Below are positions 1-8,130 of a stretch of DNA of 64,000 nt, in pieces. The first letter of the stretch is position 1; each line of letters opens with the position of its first letter. The notes beneath the pieces are model-generated. The model worked only from the letters and a program-made list of their open reading frames with translations, did no database searches and was not told the DNA's origin. The position numbers and the translations under genes were made by a program. This stretch comes from a virus: positions 28,034 through 92,033 of the IMG/VR virus record IMGVR_UViG_3300044464_000108; one strand, given 5' to 3'.

Positions 1-17
1 GGCGGTTGGCGGCAAGT

Positions 18-218
18 GTGAGTCGCAAGCTTTTGAGCTACACGGCGAACCTCGAACCCGAACAAGTCGAACGGTTGCAGGTGATTCGAACGCAGTCCCA
101 AGAGTCGGTCGCGCGTCTCGTTCGCGAGGGCATCGATCTTGTGCTCGCGAAGTACGAAGGGGATGCTGTGAAGCATGCCGGCGATTCAACTCAAGGGTGC
201 GGCGAGCTGGGTCGATAA
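18..218 (+). CDS. Small ribbon-helix-helix-like protein
   Basis: A 66-residue protein at the window edge; the GTG at 18 is preferred to a TTG at 6 because the fold-like segment begins there, but the true start could lie further left. Residues 1-46 show the short beta strand followed by two helices (EPEQVERLQVIR, then ESVARLVREGIDLVLAKY) typical of CopG/Arc-type DNA-binding proteins. Its 3' end overlaps the next gene by 44 bases, which is longer than other overlaps here. It sits at the head-tail junction, an odd place for a regulator; the RHH resemblance is by eye only. Confidence 0.5.
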   Translation: MSRKLLSYTANLEPEQVERLQVIRTQSQESVARLVREGIDLVLAKYEGDAVKHAGDSTQGCGELGR

Positions 219-675
219 GCTCGGGAAGGACATGCATGCTGCCGCGTTGCGCGGACTGCTGAGCGCCGCGAATCGGGGGGTTGGGACCATCGTCTCGGTC
301 ATCATCCCGTCGCGAAGTCCGCAACCGGTCGATCGCGGACTCTACAAGGCGGGGTGGCGAGCTCATCGCGATCCGAACGGGGCGAGCATCGAGAACAATG
401 AGCCGCACGCGCCATTCGTCGAATACGGCGTTCGGGGTGCCAACGTGGCGATCGGTCGAGCCATGATCACGGCGCTCGCCGGATGGGTGGCTCGGAAGCG
501 TCTTGCTCGTTCGGGTCCGGAAGCCATCTCAGCCGCGTGGGCGATTGCGAAGTCGATGAAGGCGCGAGGGATCTTCCGCGGGGGGCGGGGCATGAGGATC
601 CTCGACGAACTGCGCGCGCGCTACCTCGCGACGTTCATCCGCGAAGAGGTCGCTCGAGAGATCAAGCGTCTATAG
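175..675 (+). CDS. HK97 gp10-like head-tail connector protein
   Basis: A 166-residue protein carrying the HAPFVEYG segment (residues about 79-86), which matches the PHAPYVE(F/Y)G signature of HK97 gp10-type head-closure/tail-completion proteins. Those proteins act at the interface between the neck and the tail tube during virion joining. A TGA lies in the same frame just upstream (169-171), so ATG 175 is the first possible start. It is followed closely by a second connector-like gene and then the sheath, the normal order in myoviruses. Confidence 0.7.
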   Translation: MPAIQLKGAASWVDKLGKDMHAAALRGLLSAANRGVGTIVSVIIPSRSPQPVDRGLYKAGWRAHRDPNGASIENNEPHAPFVEYGVRGANVAIGRAMITALAGWVARKRLARSGPEAISAAWAIAKSMKARGIFRGGRGMRILDELRARYLATFIREEVAREIKRL

Positions 676-678
676 ACT
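673..678 (+). promoter_or_regulatory. TANSST-type -10 hexamer (TAGACT)
   Basis: TAGACT lies 7 bases before ATG 686. It is a looser member of the late-gene hexamer set; leaderless transcription is inferred from spacing. Confidence 0.4.
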
Positions 679-685
679 CGCGCGG

Positions 686-1366
686 ATGGGTATCTCGGCA
701 GCAGCGGCGCAGCTTCTCGCGGGCACGACGATCGGCAACGTCTATCCGGCGGCGACCCCGGTACCGCTCGAAGACATCGACGCGCGAACGGCTTCCGTGC
801 GCCGGCTCCGACAGTTCTTCGCGGCGCTCGACTTCTCGCGCATCGGAGCGAAAGGGGCAGCACCGATCGGATTCCGGATCCCCGAGTCGGCGATCTTCGA
901 AGAGCAGCCGGACGACGAAGCGAAGATCGTCTTCCCTTCGCTCGGGATGCTTCCTTCCCCGGGCGTTCACGACGCACCGTTTCTCGGTCCGGCTCAACCG
1001 GACGAATCGACGATCGATGTCTTCGCGCCTCGCACGGTTCTTTACTGGCTTGGCGAGTACACCGAAACGATCACGATCGAAGTGTGGGGGTCGCATAAGG
1101 GGGATCGTCGAGCTCTCATGGCAGGGCTCAAGCAAGCGCTTCGGTCGCAAGAGGACACGATCGGCCTTCGGCTTACGCTTCCCGAGTATTACGACCGGAT
1201 CTGTCAATTCAACTTGCCGGCGTCGCAATACATCGATGATCCGGATGTGGTTCGCGGACGACGGCGCGGACAACTCTCGCTCGAGCTCCGGTGTCCTGAA
1301 GTCGTGCTCGTCGATTACGTGACCATGCGCCTCTACGTGACGTCCGAGATCGTGAACGACCTGTAA
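686..1366 (+). CDS. Probable tail terminator / neck protein
   Basis: A 226-residue protein with no family motif I can name. Its position between a gp10-like connector and the tail sheath is where tail-terminator (neck) proteins are encoded in myoviruses, and the mixed alpha/beta sequence without membrane segments fits a structural role. ATG 686 is 7 bases after a TAGACT hexamer and has no Shine-Dalgarno site. The functional assignment rests on synteny only; it could be another connector or baseplate-proximal protein. Confidence 0.55.
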   Translation: MGISAAAAQLLAGTTIGNVYPAATPVPLEDIDARTASVRRLRQFFAALDFSRIGAKGAAPIGFRIPESAIFEEQPDDEAKIVFPSLGMLPSPGVHDAPFLGPAQPDESTIDVFAPRTVLYWLGEYTETITIEVWGSHKGDRRALMAGLKQALRSQEDTIGLRLTLPEYYDRICQFNLPASQYIDDPDVVRGRRRGQLSLELRCPEVVLVDYVTMRLYVTSEIVNDL

Positions 1367-1406
1367 GCCGCAACCGCTTCACTTGCGACGAGGTGTCACG
1401 GGCGGT

Positions 1407-1412
1407 TAGGCT
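1407..1412 (+). promoter_or_regulatory. Late hexamer TAGGCT with leader, upstream of sheath
   Basis: TAGGCT is about 45 bases before the sheath ATG. Unlike most genes here, the sheath has a predicted leader with a purine-rich AAGAGGGA site ahead of the start. Confidence 0.45.
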
Positions 1413-1456
1413 CCCTCGACATAGGCGCCTTGGAGCGCCCAAGAGGGAACACAACC

Positions 1457-3679
1457 ATGGGCGTAGGGTTTATTAGGCGATTCGATCAGGACCCGGGACT
1501 CGCGGTTCTGACTGCAATCGAAGGCGTCGTCATCATCGATCGGGATCCGCCGGCATCGATCACGGGTGTCGGATCCGGGACCGTGTGCTGTGTTGGCGAG
1601 TTCGAAGACGGCGCGTTCAATACGCCGCTCGAGCTTGCGGGTGGGGGTGACTTCCTCGCGACGTTTGGCGGCTTCGGTTTCAATTATGCCGGAGCTCCGA
1701 GTCAGAACCCATGCGCCCGATCGCGCAAAGCGGATGCCGCAATCAACCCCGAATTCTGGAACGGGAACGGCTTCATCGCGCTCGTGAACAAGCGTTTCTC
1801 GCGCCTCATCTGTGTGCGCGTCGACACGAGCGTTGGATCGGTGCAGTTCACGCGCCTTGCAGCGATCTCGGGCAAGAGTGACTTCAGCTTCGCGCTGACG
1901 ACCGGTCAAACCCTGCTCATCGACATCGGAGCCGGTAACCAAACGGCAACGTTTACCGGGGTTGCAGCCGGGAAGCTGAGCGCCGCGGGGGTCTATCCGA
2001 GCGGGTTCACCGGCGGTGAGAAGACCACGATCATCATCGACAGCGTGTCGTTCAATATCGTGTTCCAAGCGGCCGATTCGACCCAAGCTCAGGTCATGGC
2101 CCGAATGAATTCCTTCTTCGGGTACACGGCAGCGACCGACGGCGGCGGCGGCAAGATCCAACTCACGGGGCGCATCCCGGGGACCGCCGGCAACATTCAG
2201 ATCGTGTCGATCGATGCGGCCGTCGCAACCGCGACGGGGTTTGCTGCAGGTGCTTCGACGCCAGGTACGGGCAACGTCCCGAACTTGAACGCGGTCGTCG
2301 ATGCAGACCTTCAAGCCGTCATCACGGCGATCGGCGGACTCGCGGGGGTTATCACTGATCGCGACGCAACCGGAGCGCTTCGGCTCACGGCAACCGCCTT
2401 GGGTGGCACGGGCACGATCAAGGTTACGAGCGCAAGCACAGCGCTCGCGTTTGGCTTTGCTCCACTCGACACGGTGATCAGCGCTGCATCGGGTACGGCG
2501 GGGTTCATTCCTGCCGGCACGAGGGTGCGTACGGCCGGCGGTGCTGAATGGGTGACCATGCAGACCATCGCGATCACGGCGGCGAGCGCGGGCCCTTACA
2601 GCGTCAAGGTTCGTCCTGCGACGGACGACGGCACATCGCTGACTTCGGGCGTCGGAACCATTGTGAAGGTGCCGTTTGCGATCGGCCTTGGAGCCTTCGC
2701 GGTGACGAATGGGATCGCGGTGACGGCAGCGCTTACCGAAGCGCAGATCGACGCTCAGTACGTCACGGCGATGGCGACCACGGTGAACCTCGCGAACGTT
2801 GTGAAAGAGACGAACACGATCATCTCGGCTCGGCAGTCGAACGTCATGCGTTCGCAGCTCCGACAGAACGTCTTCGACGCGTCGAGCAACGGCTGCTTTG
2901 GCCGCATGACGGTGATCCGTCCCCCGCTCGGAACGACCCGCGTAGCAGCGAAGAGCACGGCAGCACAGCCGGGCGTTGGGACCTATCGGAACAAGCGGGT
3001 CGCGTACGCGTACCCCGGCGGCAACACGTTCGTCCCGCAGATCGCAGCGCTCGGAACGGCCGGCGGGGCAGGCTTCACGGCCGACGGGAACATCGACGTG
3101 GGCATGGACGGTTTTGTCGCTTGCCTCATGTCAAACCTCGCGCCCGAGGAGAACATCGGACAGCAAACGAACTTCATCTCGCTCGTGAATTCGATCGAGG
3201 TGAACAACGCCGACGTGCAGAACCTCACGATCGCCGACTACATCGCGTTCAAGGCGTCGGGCATCGTCGCGCTTCGAATCGACAACGGTGACGTGTTCGT
3301 CGAGTCGAGCATCACGAGCGTGGATCCACTCACGTTCTCGAACCTTGTCCCGCTTGAGCGACAGCGCTTCGCGGACTTCTTGACCGACACGCTGTCGCTT
3401 CGCTTGATGGCGATCTCAAAGAAGCTGCAGACGCGCGACCGTCGAGCGCAAGCCGTCTCGGAGATCGACACGTTCCTCTCCGGGCTGCAGTCGAAAGAGT
3501 TCCCGATCAATCAGAGGATCGACAGCTATCTACTTGATCCGAAGAGCGGCAACACCGCGGCGAGTACGGCGGCCGGCGTGTTCCGCATCATCATGAAGGT
3601 AAAGACCCTCGCGGCATTCCTCGACATCGTGCTTGATGCGACGGTCGGGCCGAGCGTGGTCACGGTGCAGGCGGCCTAA
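1457..3679 (+). CDS. Tail sheath protein
   Basis: A 740-residue structural protein that follows the connectors and precedes the tube, the standard place of the contractile sheath. It begins MGVGFIRRFDQDPG and has the long beta-rich, alanine/glycine/threonine-rich middle that large sheath proteins show, with conserved-looking N- and C-terminal parts (residues 1-140 and about 430-740) around more variable inserted domains. ATG 1457 is chosen over the upstream TTG 1430 because AAGAGGGA sits a proper distance before it. The sheath polymerises around the tube and contracts to drive it through the host envelope. Confidence 0.8.
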   Translation: MGVGFIRRFDQDPGLAVLTAIEGVVIIDRDPPASITGVGSGTVCCVGEFEDGAFNTPLELAGGGDFLATFGGFGFNYAGAPSQNPCARSRKADAAINPEFWNGNGFIALVNKRFSRLICVRVDTSVGSVQFTRLAAISGKSDFSFALTTGQTLLIDIGAGNQTATFTGVAAGKLSAAGVYPSGFTGGEKTTIIIDSVSFNIVFQAADSTQAQVMARMNSFFGYTAATDGGGGKIQLTGRIPGTAGNIQIVSIDAAVATATGFAAGASTPGTGNVPNLNAVVDADLQAVITAIGGLAGVITDRDATGALRLTATALGGTGTIKVTSASTALAFGFAPLDTVISAASGTAGFIPAGTRVRTAGGAEWVTMQTIAITAASAGPYSVKVRPATDDGTSLTSGVGTIVKVPFAIGLGAFAVTNGIAVTAALTEAQIDAQYVTAMATTVNLANVVKETNTIISARQSNVMRSQLRQNVFDASSNGCFGRMTVIRPPLGTTRVAAKSTAAQPGVGTYRNKRVAYAYPGGNTFVPQIAALGTAGGAGFTADGNIDVGMDGFVACLMSNLAPEENIGQQTNFISLVNSIEVNNADVQNLTIADYIAFKASGIVALRIDNGDVFVESSITSVDPLTFSNLVPLERQRFADFLTDTLSLRLMAISKKLQTRDRRAQAVSEIDTFLSGLQSKEFPINQRIDSYLLDPKSGNTAASTAAGVFRIIMKVKTLAAFLDIVLDATVGPSVVTVQAA

Positions 3680-3686
3680 ACCCGCG

Positions 3687-3692
3687 TAGGCT
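3687..3692 (+). promoter_or_regulatory. Late hexamer TAGGCT upstream of tail tube
   Basis: TAGGCT begins 40 bases before ATG 3727. The leader contains AACGGAGGATG, a good Shine-Dalgarno site 9-14 bases ahead of the start. Confidence 0.45.
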
Positions 3693-3726
3693 AGGCAACG
3701 GAACCACGTAACGGAGGATGTAGATC

Positions 3727-4173
3727 ATGGGTGCAGACGCGAGGCTCAAGGGGCAGGAAGTTTCGATCCGAGTGATCCAAGCGGGGACCACGGTGAAGGA
3801 GCTCGATTCAATCGCGAGCTTCAACGACAACACCGTGTTCGAGATCAAAGAGGACGGCTTCCTCGGCGAGTCGGTGAACCGATTCGATACGACGCTCTCG
3901 GGCTACGGCGGCGACTTCGAGTTCCAAACCACGGGGTCGAAGTATTGGAACTTGATCCTCGCGATTGAGAAGAAGGCGACCCGTGAAGATCCGACCTTGA
4001 TCTTCAACGTCGTGCGCACCGACTTCTACGCAAACGGGCAGAGCGCGGTAATCACGTACTCGGACGTGTCATGGGGAGCCTTCCCGACGAACGTGCCGAA
4101 GCGCGACGACTTCGTGAAGATCAAAGCCGAGTTCAAAACATCGAAGCGGACGATTCAGATCGACGCGGTGTGA
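3727..4173 (+). CDS. Tail tube protein
   Basis: A 148-residue protein directly after the sheath. Its size, beta-rich character and position match the myovirus tube protein that forms the inner hollow tail. Residues 100-148 (TYSDVSWGAFPTNVPKRDD and then a strand-rich C-terminus) resemble the tube beta-sandwich. A strong GGAGG site precedes ATG 3727, and a TAGGCT hexamer lies upstream, consistent with very high late expression. The family is inferred from synteny and length. Confidence 0.75.
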   Translation: MGADARLKGQEVSIRVIQAGTTVKELDSIASFNDNTVFEIKEDGFLGESVNRFDTTLSGYGGDFEFQTTGSKYWNLILAIEKKATREDPTLIFNVVRTDFYANGQSAVITYSDVSWGAFPTNVPKRDDFVKIKAEFKTSKRTIQIDAV

Positions 4174-4190
4174 AAAGTTCGTCGCGAGCT

Positions 4191-4297
4191 TAGGTCTCGC
4201 GGCAAAGGAGGACGGCCGGCGCACGAGTTCACGAGCTAGCTACTCGTGATTCCTCCCCTTGGGCGCCCGGTCGTCTTTCACTAGCAGGGAGGACAAC
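4191..4297 (+). promoter_or_regulatory. Structured leader upstream of the tail chaperone
   Basis: A 124-base gap between the tube and the chaperone. It holds a TAGGTC hexamer (4191-4196), an orphan AAAGGAGGA (4204-4212) with no open frame after it, a hairpin CACGAGT/ACTCGTG (4222-4228 with 4242-4248), and TCCTCCCCTT (4251-4260), which could pair with the orphan GGAGG. GACGGCCGGCGC and GCGCCCGGTCGTC flank the hairpin in crossing order, so a pseudoknot is possible. The true ribosome site, AGGGAGGACAAC, follows at about 4286. Confidence 0.4.
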
Positions 4298-4846
4298 GTG
4301 GAAGACAAGAAGCCGGAACAATCACCACAGGAAACGATCACGGATGCGCTCATCAAGGCAGCGACGGCGCAAGCCTCGGTCAACATCCCGAAGCCGCTAC
4401 CAGGAGTAGGCCGCCCGGCGTGGGCAAAGATTCCCGAGGGGCTCGTGCTCCCGCAAAAGCCGATCTACTTCATCCGCTTCCCGAGCGAATGGACCGACCT
4501 TCCGATCAAGGGAGATGTCTACGAGAACCGGCTCTATCGCCAGTGCATTATCTGGACGCTACTCGACGGCGAAGAGCGGGTCGCGATGGAGAAAACCATG
4601 GTCTCGGGAACGGCATCGAGCGCGAACACGCACCTTGCGATGCGCATGATCCGAGCGGTGGACGGGCATAAGGCGGACTGGTCGGGCGAGCGCGATCAGC
4701 CGGGGAGCGTCGAGCAGTATTGGACCGAGCTTGGGAGCAAGTGCCGGAAGATGATGATCGACCTGTACCAAAAGATGCACTTGCTCGACGGAGAAGACCG
4801 CGTTGATTTTTTCGAGAACTGCGTCGCGGCATGGGTCGGCGGCTGA
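4298..4846 (+). CDS. Tail assembly chaperone, short form (gpG-like)
   Basis: A 182-residue protein between the tube and the tape measure, the place of lambda gpG-type chaperones. GTG 4298 is chosen because AGGGAGG lies just before it; the open frame also extends back to 4259. Near its end the sequence TTTTTTC (4807-4813) is read as T TTT TTC in this frame, a textbook -1 slippery heptamer, and the following gene is in the -1 frame. Such chaperones bind the tape measure and recruit tube subunits. The fold is not recognised directly; the assignment comes from place and frameshift. Confidence 0.7.
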   Translation: MEDKKPEQSPQETITDALIKAATAQASVNIPKPLPGVGRPAWAKIPEGLVLPQKPIYFIRFPSEWTDLPIKGDVYENRLYRQCIIWTLLDGEERVAMEKTMVSGTASSANTHLAMRMIRAVDGHKADWSGERDQPGSVEQYWTELGSKCRKMMIDLYQKMHLLDGEDRVDFFENCVAAWVGG

Positions 4847-5142
4847 CGTGGCTCGGAGACGACCCTCGGGTTCTGTGCACGCCTGAGATTCTTCGAACTC
4901 GTCTCTCGATTCTCTCGAACTACTTCGGCGGTCGACACGAGTTCGAGCATCTCGCTCGGGTCATGATGTCGATCGATCCGGCGAAGTGGCTCGAAGGACA
5001 CGCGCATCGACATGCGTACTTAGGCCGTTACATGCATCAGAGCTCGCGTGAGCTCGAGCAGACGGACGCTTATCGGGTGCGCGAATGGGTGCGCGAAGTC
5101 AGCGCGATCGTTTCGGCCGAGAACGAGACGAGTTCGAGCTGA
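4298..5142 (+). CDS. Tail assembly chaperone, predicted frameshift fusion (gpGT-like)
   Basis: A -1 slip at TTTTTTC (4807-4813) would join residues 1-172 of the upstream frame to 109 residues of the downstream frame, giving about 281 residues. The downstream frame is open from the slip site through the separate ATG 4831 to the TGA at 5140. Lambda G/GT and many other tailed phages make a minor fusion this way, and the ratio of forms matters for tail assembly. The slip is inferred; no pseudoknot was modelled. Confidence 0.6.
4807..4813 (+). promoter_or_regulatory. Slippery heptamer for programmed -1 frameshift
   Basis: TTTTTTC is in the register X XXY YYZ of the upstream chaperone, 33 bases before its stop. 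The downstream chaperone segment is exactly in the -1 frame with no stop between. Confidence 0.65.
4831..5142 (+). CDS. Tail assembly chaperone, downstream segment (T domain)
   Basis: A 103-residue open frame overlapping the upstream chaperone by 16 bases in the -1 frame. It may not be translated on its own: ATG 4831 lacks a Shine-Dalgarno site and a late hexamer at proper spacing, and the segment is probably expressed as the C-terminal part of the frameshift fusion. It is rich in Arg and His and begins with MGRRLTWLGDD. It ends 17 bases before the tape measure. Confidence 0.6.
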   Translation: MGRRLTWLGDDPRVLCTPEILRTRLSILSNYFGGRHEFEHLARVMMSIDPAKWLEGHAHRHAYLGRYMHQSSRELEQTDAYRVREWVREVSAIVSAENETSSS

Positions 5143-5147
5143 ACGAG

Positions 5148-5153
5148 TAGCCT
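5148..5153 (+). promoter_or_regulatory. TANSST hexamer (TAGCCT), 6 bases before tape measure start
   Basis: TAGCCT then six bases then ATG 5160. The spacing is that of a -10 element for a leaderless mRNA. Confidence 0.5.
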
Positions 5154-5159
5154 CCCGAC

Positions 5160-7088
5160 ATGGGCGGCGAAGCTGTAGAAGTCAAAGCAAAGCTATCTCT
5201 CGACGACGTTGCATCAAGCGCTCTTGGCAAGATCAAGAAGGGCTTTGAAGAGACGGGTGATGCTGAGAAGAAGGCGCAGCAAGGGCTCGCCGACTACGCA
5301 AAGAACTTCGTAAGCACCTTTGCGGCGATGAACGCTGCACCGCTCGCGTCGAAGATTGTCGGCTTCGGCAAGAGTTTCGTCTCGAGCGCGGCAGACGCGC
5401 AAGAGATGCGACGCGAGATCACGGGGTTGATCGCGGTGTCGCAAAACATGCCGGTCGCGCAAGTGAGCGCGAAGGTCGACATGCTCGGCGAGAAGTTTGC
5501 CGAGACGGGGATCAAGGTCGGCGTCGGGGCGGGAGAGATTCGCGAGGCGTTCAACGTCATGCTCGAGATGGGTCGCAACATGGGCGACTCGACGCGTACA
5601 GCGCAGCAGCTCGCGCAAGTGACGGGCGTCATCGGGGGCAACACCGCTCAGTACGCGCAAGAGTGGGCGTTCATGAGCGAAGGCGTTCTACGAACGCGCG
5701 GGCATCTGTTCCAGCTCTTGAATCAAACGGGCATCTTCGGAAAGGACATCAAGAAGGCTTCGGCATCGTGGGCACTTCTCACGGATGCGCAGCGCACCGA
5801 TCGCTTGAACAAGGGGCTCGAGCAGGTCGGCAACAAGCTCTCGAAGATCCCGCCGGGCTTCAACCAAACCGTCGCGGGTCTCGAAGGCATGTGGAAGTCC
5901 CTCAAGAAGGACGTCGGCGGTCCGATCCTCGATGCGTTGATCCCGATCTTCAAAGACCTGCAACAGCGCTTTGTAGCGATCCGGCCCGAGCTCAAAGCGT
6001 TCGCGAAGAGCATGGGCACCGATGTCGCTTCGGTTGTGAAGGAAGCCGCAAAGCTTGCTTCATCCGCCTTCGAATACTTGAAGACGCATGCCGACGAGAT
6101 CAAGGAAGCGATCTCGGATGCCTACAAGGGGCTCCGTACAACGATCGAATTCATCCTCGCGCACAAGGAAGAGATCGCGCTCATGTTCGGCGGTCTAAAG
6201 GCCTTCCAACTCGGGAGCGCAGTCGGCAAGGCGGACGTTGGGGGCAAAGCCATCGGCGCGGCGCAGCAGCTCGGGGGAATGATGGGCTTCACGGGCAGCG
6301 TGAGCTCTGCCGCAGCAGGGCTTGGCTTGATGGCGCTCGCTCTCGCGGCGGTGACTGCAGCGCTTTGGCAATACGAGAAGCTGCAGAAGGACAAGGAACA
6401 GATCAAAGACGTTCACGGGGGCGCCAAGGGGCATCTCGAAAAGCTTGCGGCGTCGGGTGATTCCGAAAACGTGCAGCGCATGCTCGCGTCGATTCGAGAG
6501 ACGGAAGCGGCTCGAAGCGGATTCTCGAAGATGCTCGACAAGATCGGGATCTTCAACGGGTCGCTTGCAATGACGGGCGCGGAATTCGACAAGTGGTCTC
6601 AGCAACTCGAGTCCACCGCGGGCATGGTGCAGGTGCAGACCGCGCAGCTCGAGCAGCAAGCCGCCGAAGCGAACGCGGCCGGAGCGTTCGAAGAGATCGT
6701 TCTAACCTACAACCAAGCTAGCCAACTCCAGAACTCAGCCGCGCAAGCGTATGCCGCTCAGATGCTCGTGACCTCGGGTCTCACGGTGGACGCGATGAAG
6801 GGTGCCGGCATGGAGATCGCCGGGGACATGGACGAGTTTGCGGCGACGTTCGCGAAGACGGGCGATCAATTCAAAGAGGCGCTCGCAAAGTTTCTCGGAG
6901 GGGACGCGGGCAAAGCGAGCAAGACGCCGGCCCCTCAGGTCAACATGTCGGGCGGGCAGGTTTTCAAGATCAATCAAGACTTTCGGGATCAGGATCCCGA
7001 TCGCGTGGCGGTCGTTCTACGTCGCGAGCTCGGGGCTTCGGCCATCCGTCGCGTGCAAGCGCATACAAGCGGTGCCTTCGGTCAGTGA
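5160..7088 (+). CDS. Tail tape measure protein
   Basis: A 642-residue, Ala/Lys/Glu-rich, mostly helical protein after the chaperones. It has a long heptad-like N-terminus (residues 10-120, with the segment AEKKAQQGLADYAKNF), helical repeats, and a hydrophobic stretch at about residues 372-400 (LGLMALALAAVTAALW) as tape measures commonly have. It sets tail length during assembly and is ejected ahead of DNA. At roughly 0.15 nm per residue, a family rule of thumb, the length predicts a tail a little under 100 nm. ATG 5160 follows TAGCCT by six bases and has no Shine-Dalgarno site. Confidence 0.8.
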   Translation: MGGEAVEVKAKLSLDDVASSALGKIKKGFEETGDAEKKAQQGLADYAKNFVSTFAAMNAAPLASKIVGFGKSFVSSAADAQEMRREITGLIAVSQNMPVAQVSAKVDMLGEKFAETGIKVGVGAGEIREAFNVMLEMGRNMGDSTRTAQQLAQVTGVIGGNTAQYAQEWAFMSEGVLRTRGHLFQLLNQTGIFGKDIKKASASWALLTDAQRTDRLNKGLEQVGNKLSKIPPGFNQTVAGLEGMWKSLKKDVGGPILDALIPIFKDLQQRFVAIRPELKAFAKSMGTDVASVVKEAAKLASSAFEYLKTHADEIKEAISDAYKGLRTTIEFILAHKEEIALMFGGLKAFQLGSAVGKADVGGKAIGAAQQLGGMMGFTGSVSSAAAGLGLMALALAAVTAALWQYEKLQKDKEQIKDVHGGAKGHLEKLAASGDSENVQRMLASIRETEAARSGFSKMLDKIGIFNGSLAMTGAEFDKWSQQLESTAGMVQVQTAQLEQQAAEANAAGAFEEIVLTYNQASQLQNSAAQAYAAQMLVTSGLTVDAMKGAGMEIAGDMDEFAATFAKTGDQFKEALAKFLGGDAGKASKTPAPQVNMSGGQVFKINQDFRDQDPDRVAVVLRRELGASAIRRVQAHTSGAFGQ

Positions 7089-7122
7089 CGGGGGATGCTT
7101 GGGTGTCGTAGAACGAGCGTGC

Positions 7123-7128
7123 TAGCGT
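7123..7128 (+). promoter_or_regulatory. Late hexamer TAGCGT with leader
   Basis: TAGCGT lies 31 bases before ATG 7160; the leader carries AAGGAAAAGGGG ahead of the start. Confidence 0.4.
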
Positions 7129-7159
7129 TCACGTGGACGCAAGGAAAAGGGGTCTACCG

Positions 7160-7927
7160 ATGTCGAGTGATATGCCGATCATGCGCGGTCTCGTGACCGG
7201 ACCGAAGGGGCCCGCCGCCGCTCCGGAGGAAGAGGAAGCGCCGCACTACTCGGTTGAGGATCTCGACGAGCAGACCATCACGCTGCTCGAGCAGCTCGCC
7301 GAAGAGGCGTACACGGCGGGAGCTCTCGAGGTCGATCTAGGCGAAGGGGATGCGGCGGTCGAAGGCGAAGCCGATCCTGCGGAAGCTGCCGAAGCGAGCG
7401 AGACCCCGGCAGATGAAGCAGCGGAACCATCTGACGAGCAGGCTGCAGAACAAGCCGCCGGCACGGAGCAACAGAGCGCGCAGACGTACGCCACGAACGC
7501 GGCGAGTGCAGCGGAAGAGATTGCGAGCTACGCAACGCAGATCGCCGATCTCGAAGATGCGGCCAAAGAGACCGACGACGGCGATCCGAAAGCGATCAAG
7601 AAGCTCGCGAAGGAGTGCGACAAGCTTGCGAAGGAAGCCGAGAAGCTGACTTCGAAGGTCGAGAAAGCCGCCGACAAGGATGATCTTGAAGGCGCGGCCG
7701 AGCTTGCGAAGGAAGTCGACGACCTTTGCACCGAGGCACAAGGGCTGCTCGACGAAGCCAAGCAAGCGGTGGGAACTCCCGCGGCAGCGGAAGGGGCACC
7801 CATGGCTCCCGGGCGTGGGAAGGGACCGCCGGTCGGAGCGAAGATCGAAACGCCTGCCAAGAGCCCGCCGGGGACCCCCGCGAAGGCTTCCCCTCCGCTC
7901 GCGACTTGGGCGAAGCACGCGGGGTGA
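7160..7927 (+). CDS. Acidic Ala/Glu-rich structural protein
   Basis: A 255-residue protein of very low complexity: Glu/Asp/Ala-rich from about residue 20 to 110, a coiled-coil-like helical Lys/Glu block (about 120-205), and a Pro/Gly/Ala/Lys tail (210-255). No family is recognised. Its place between tape measure and baseplate genes suggests a virion or tail-assembly role. ATG 7160 is preferred to GTG 7133 because of the purine-rich AGGAAAAGGGG before it. The next 200 bases hold a dispersed palindrome and a strong terminator, so it ends a transcription unit. Confidence 0.65.
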   Translation: MSSDMPIMRGLVTGPKGPAAAPEEEEAPHYSVEDLDEQTITLLEQLAEEAYTAGALEVDLGEGDAAVEGEADPAEAAEASETPADEAAEPSDEQAAEQAAGTEQQSAQTYATNAASAAEEIASYATQIADLEDAAKETDDGDPKAIKKLAKECDKLAKEAEKLTSKVEKAADKDDLEGAAELAKEVDDLCTEAQGLLDEAKQAVGTPAAAEGAPMAPGRGKGPPVGAKIETPAKSPPGTPAKASPPLATWAKHAG

Positions 7928-7933
7928 ATCCCT

Positions 7934-7953
7934 TCGGAAGATCGATCTTCCGA
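7934..7953. repeat. Dispersed 20-bp palindrome, copy 1
   Basis: Perfect copy of TCGGAAGATCGATCTTCCGA, 7 bases after the acidic protein's stop, with CCCT on the left and a G-run on the right. Intergenic. Confidence 0.9.
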
Positions 7954-7988
7954 GCGGGGGTCGTAACCCCACACAAACACTAACAAAG

Positions 7989-8020
7989 GAAGGCCTCCTA
8001 GTCCGGACTAGGAGGCCTTC
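7989..8020 (+). terminator. Strong hairpin terminator
   Basis: A near-perfect inverted repeat, GAAGGCCTCCTAGT paired with ACTAGGAGGCCTTC around CCGG, followed by AGCTTTTCC. It lies in the gap after the tape measure/acidic protein genes and before the baseplate genes. As the stem is symmetric, it could stop transcription in either direction. Confidence 0.7.
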
Positions 8021-8118
8021 AGCTTTTCCACGAAACACCCACGCGCTTCGCGACTTCGCAGATCAACTGTGGTCGTTCATCCCGAGCTCGGACAGAGGAA
8101 GAATTCTTCCGATCCCGA

Positions 8119-8124
8119 TATCTT
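8119..8124 (+). promoter_or_regulatory. Hexamer TATCTT, 6 bases before the 8131 gene
   Basis: TATCTT-N6-ATG matches the leaderless spacing seen at other genes. A short palindrome GGAAGAATTCTTCC (8097-8110), which shares the outer arms of the dispersed 20-mer, lies just upstream. Confidence 0.45.
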
Positions 8125-8130
8125 GCTCGA

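Noticed and set aside
483-1322. 279-residue rightward frame overlapping two connector genes
   Set aside because: Ser/Arg low-complexity product in the wrong frame; the connectors in the other frames have proper family features and spacing.
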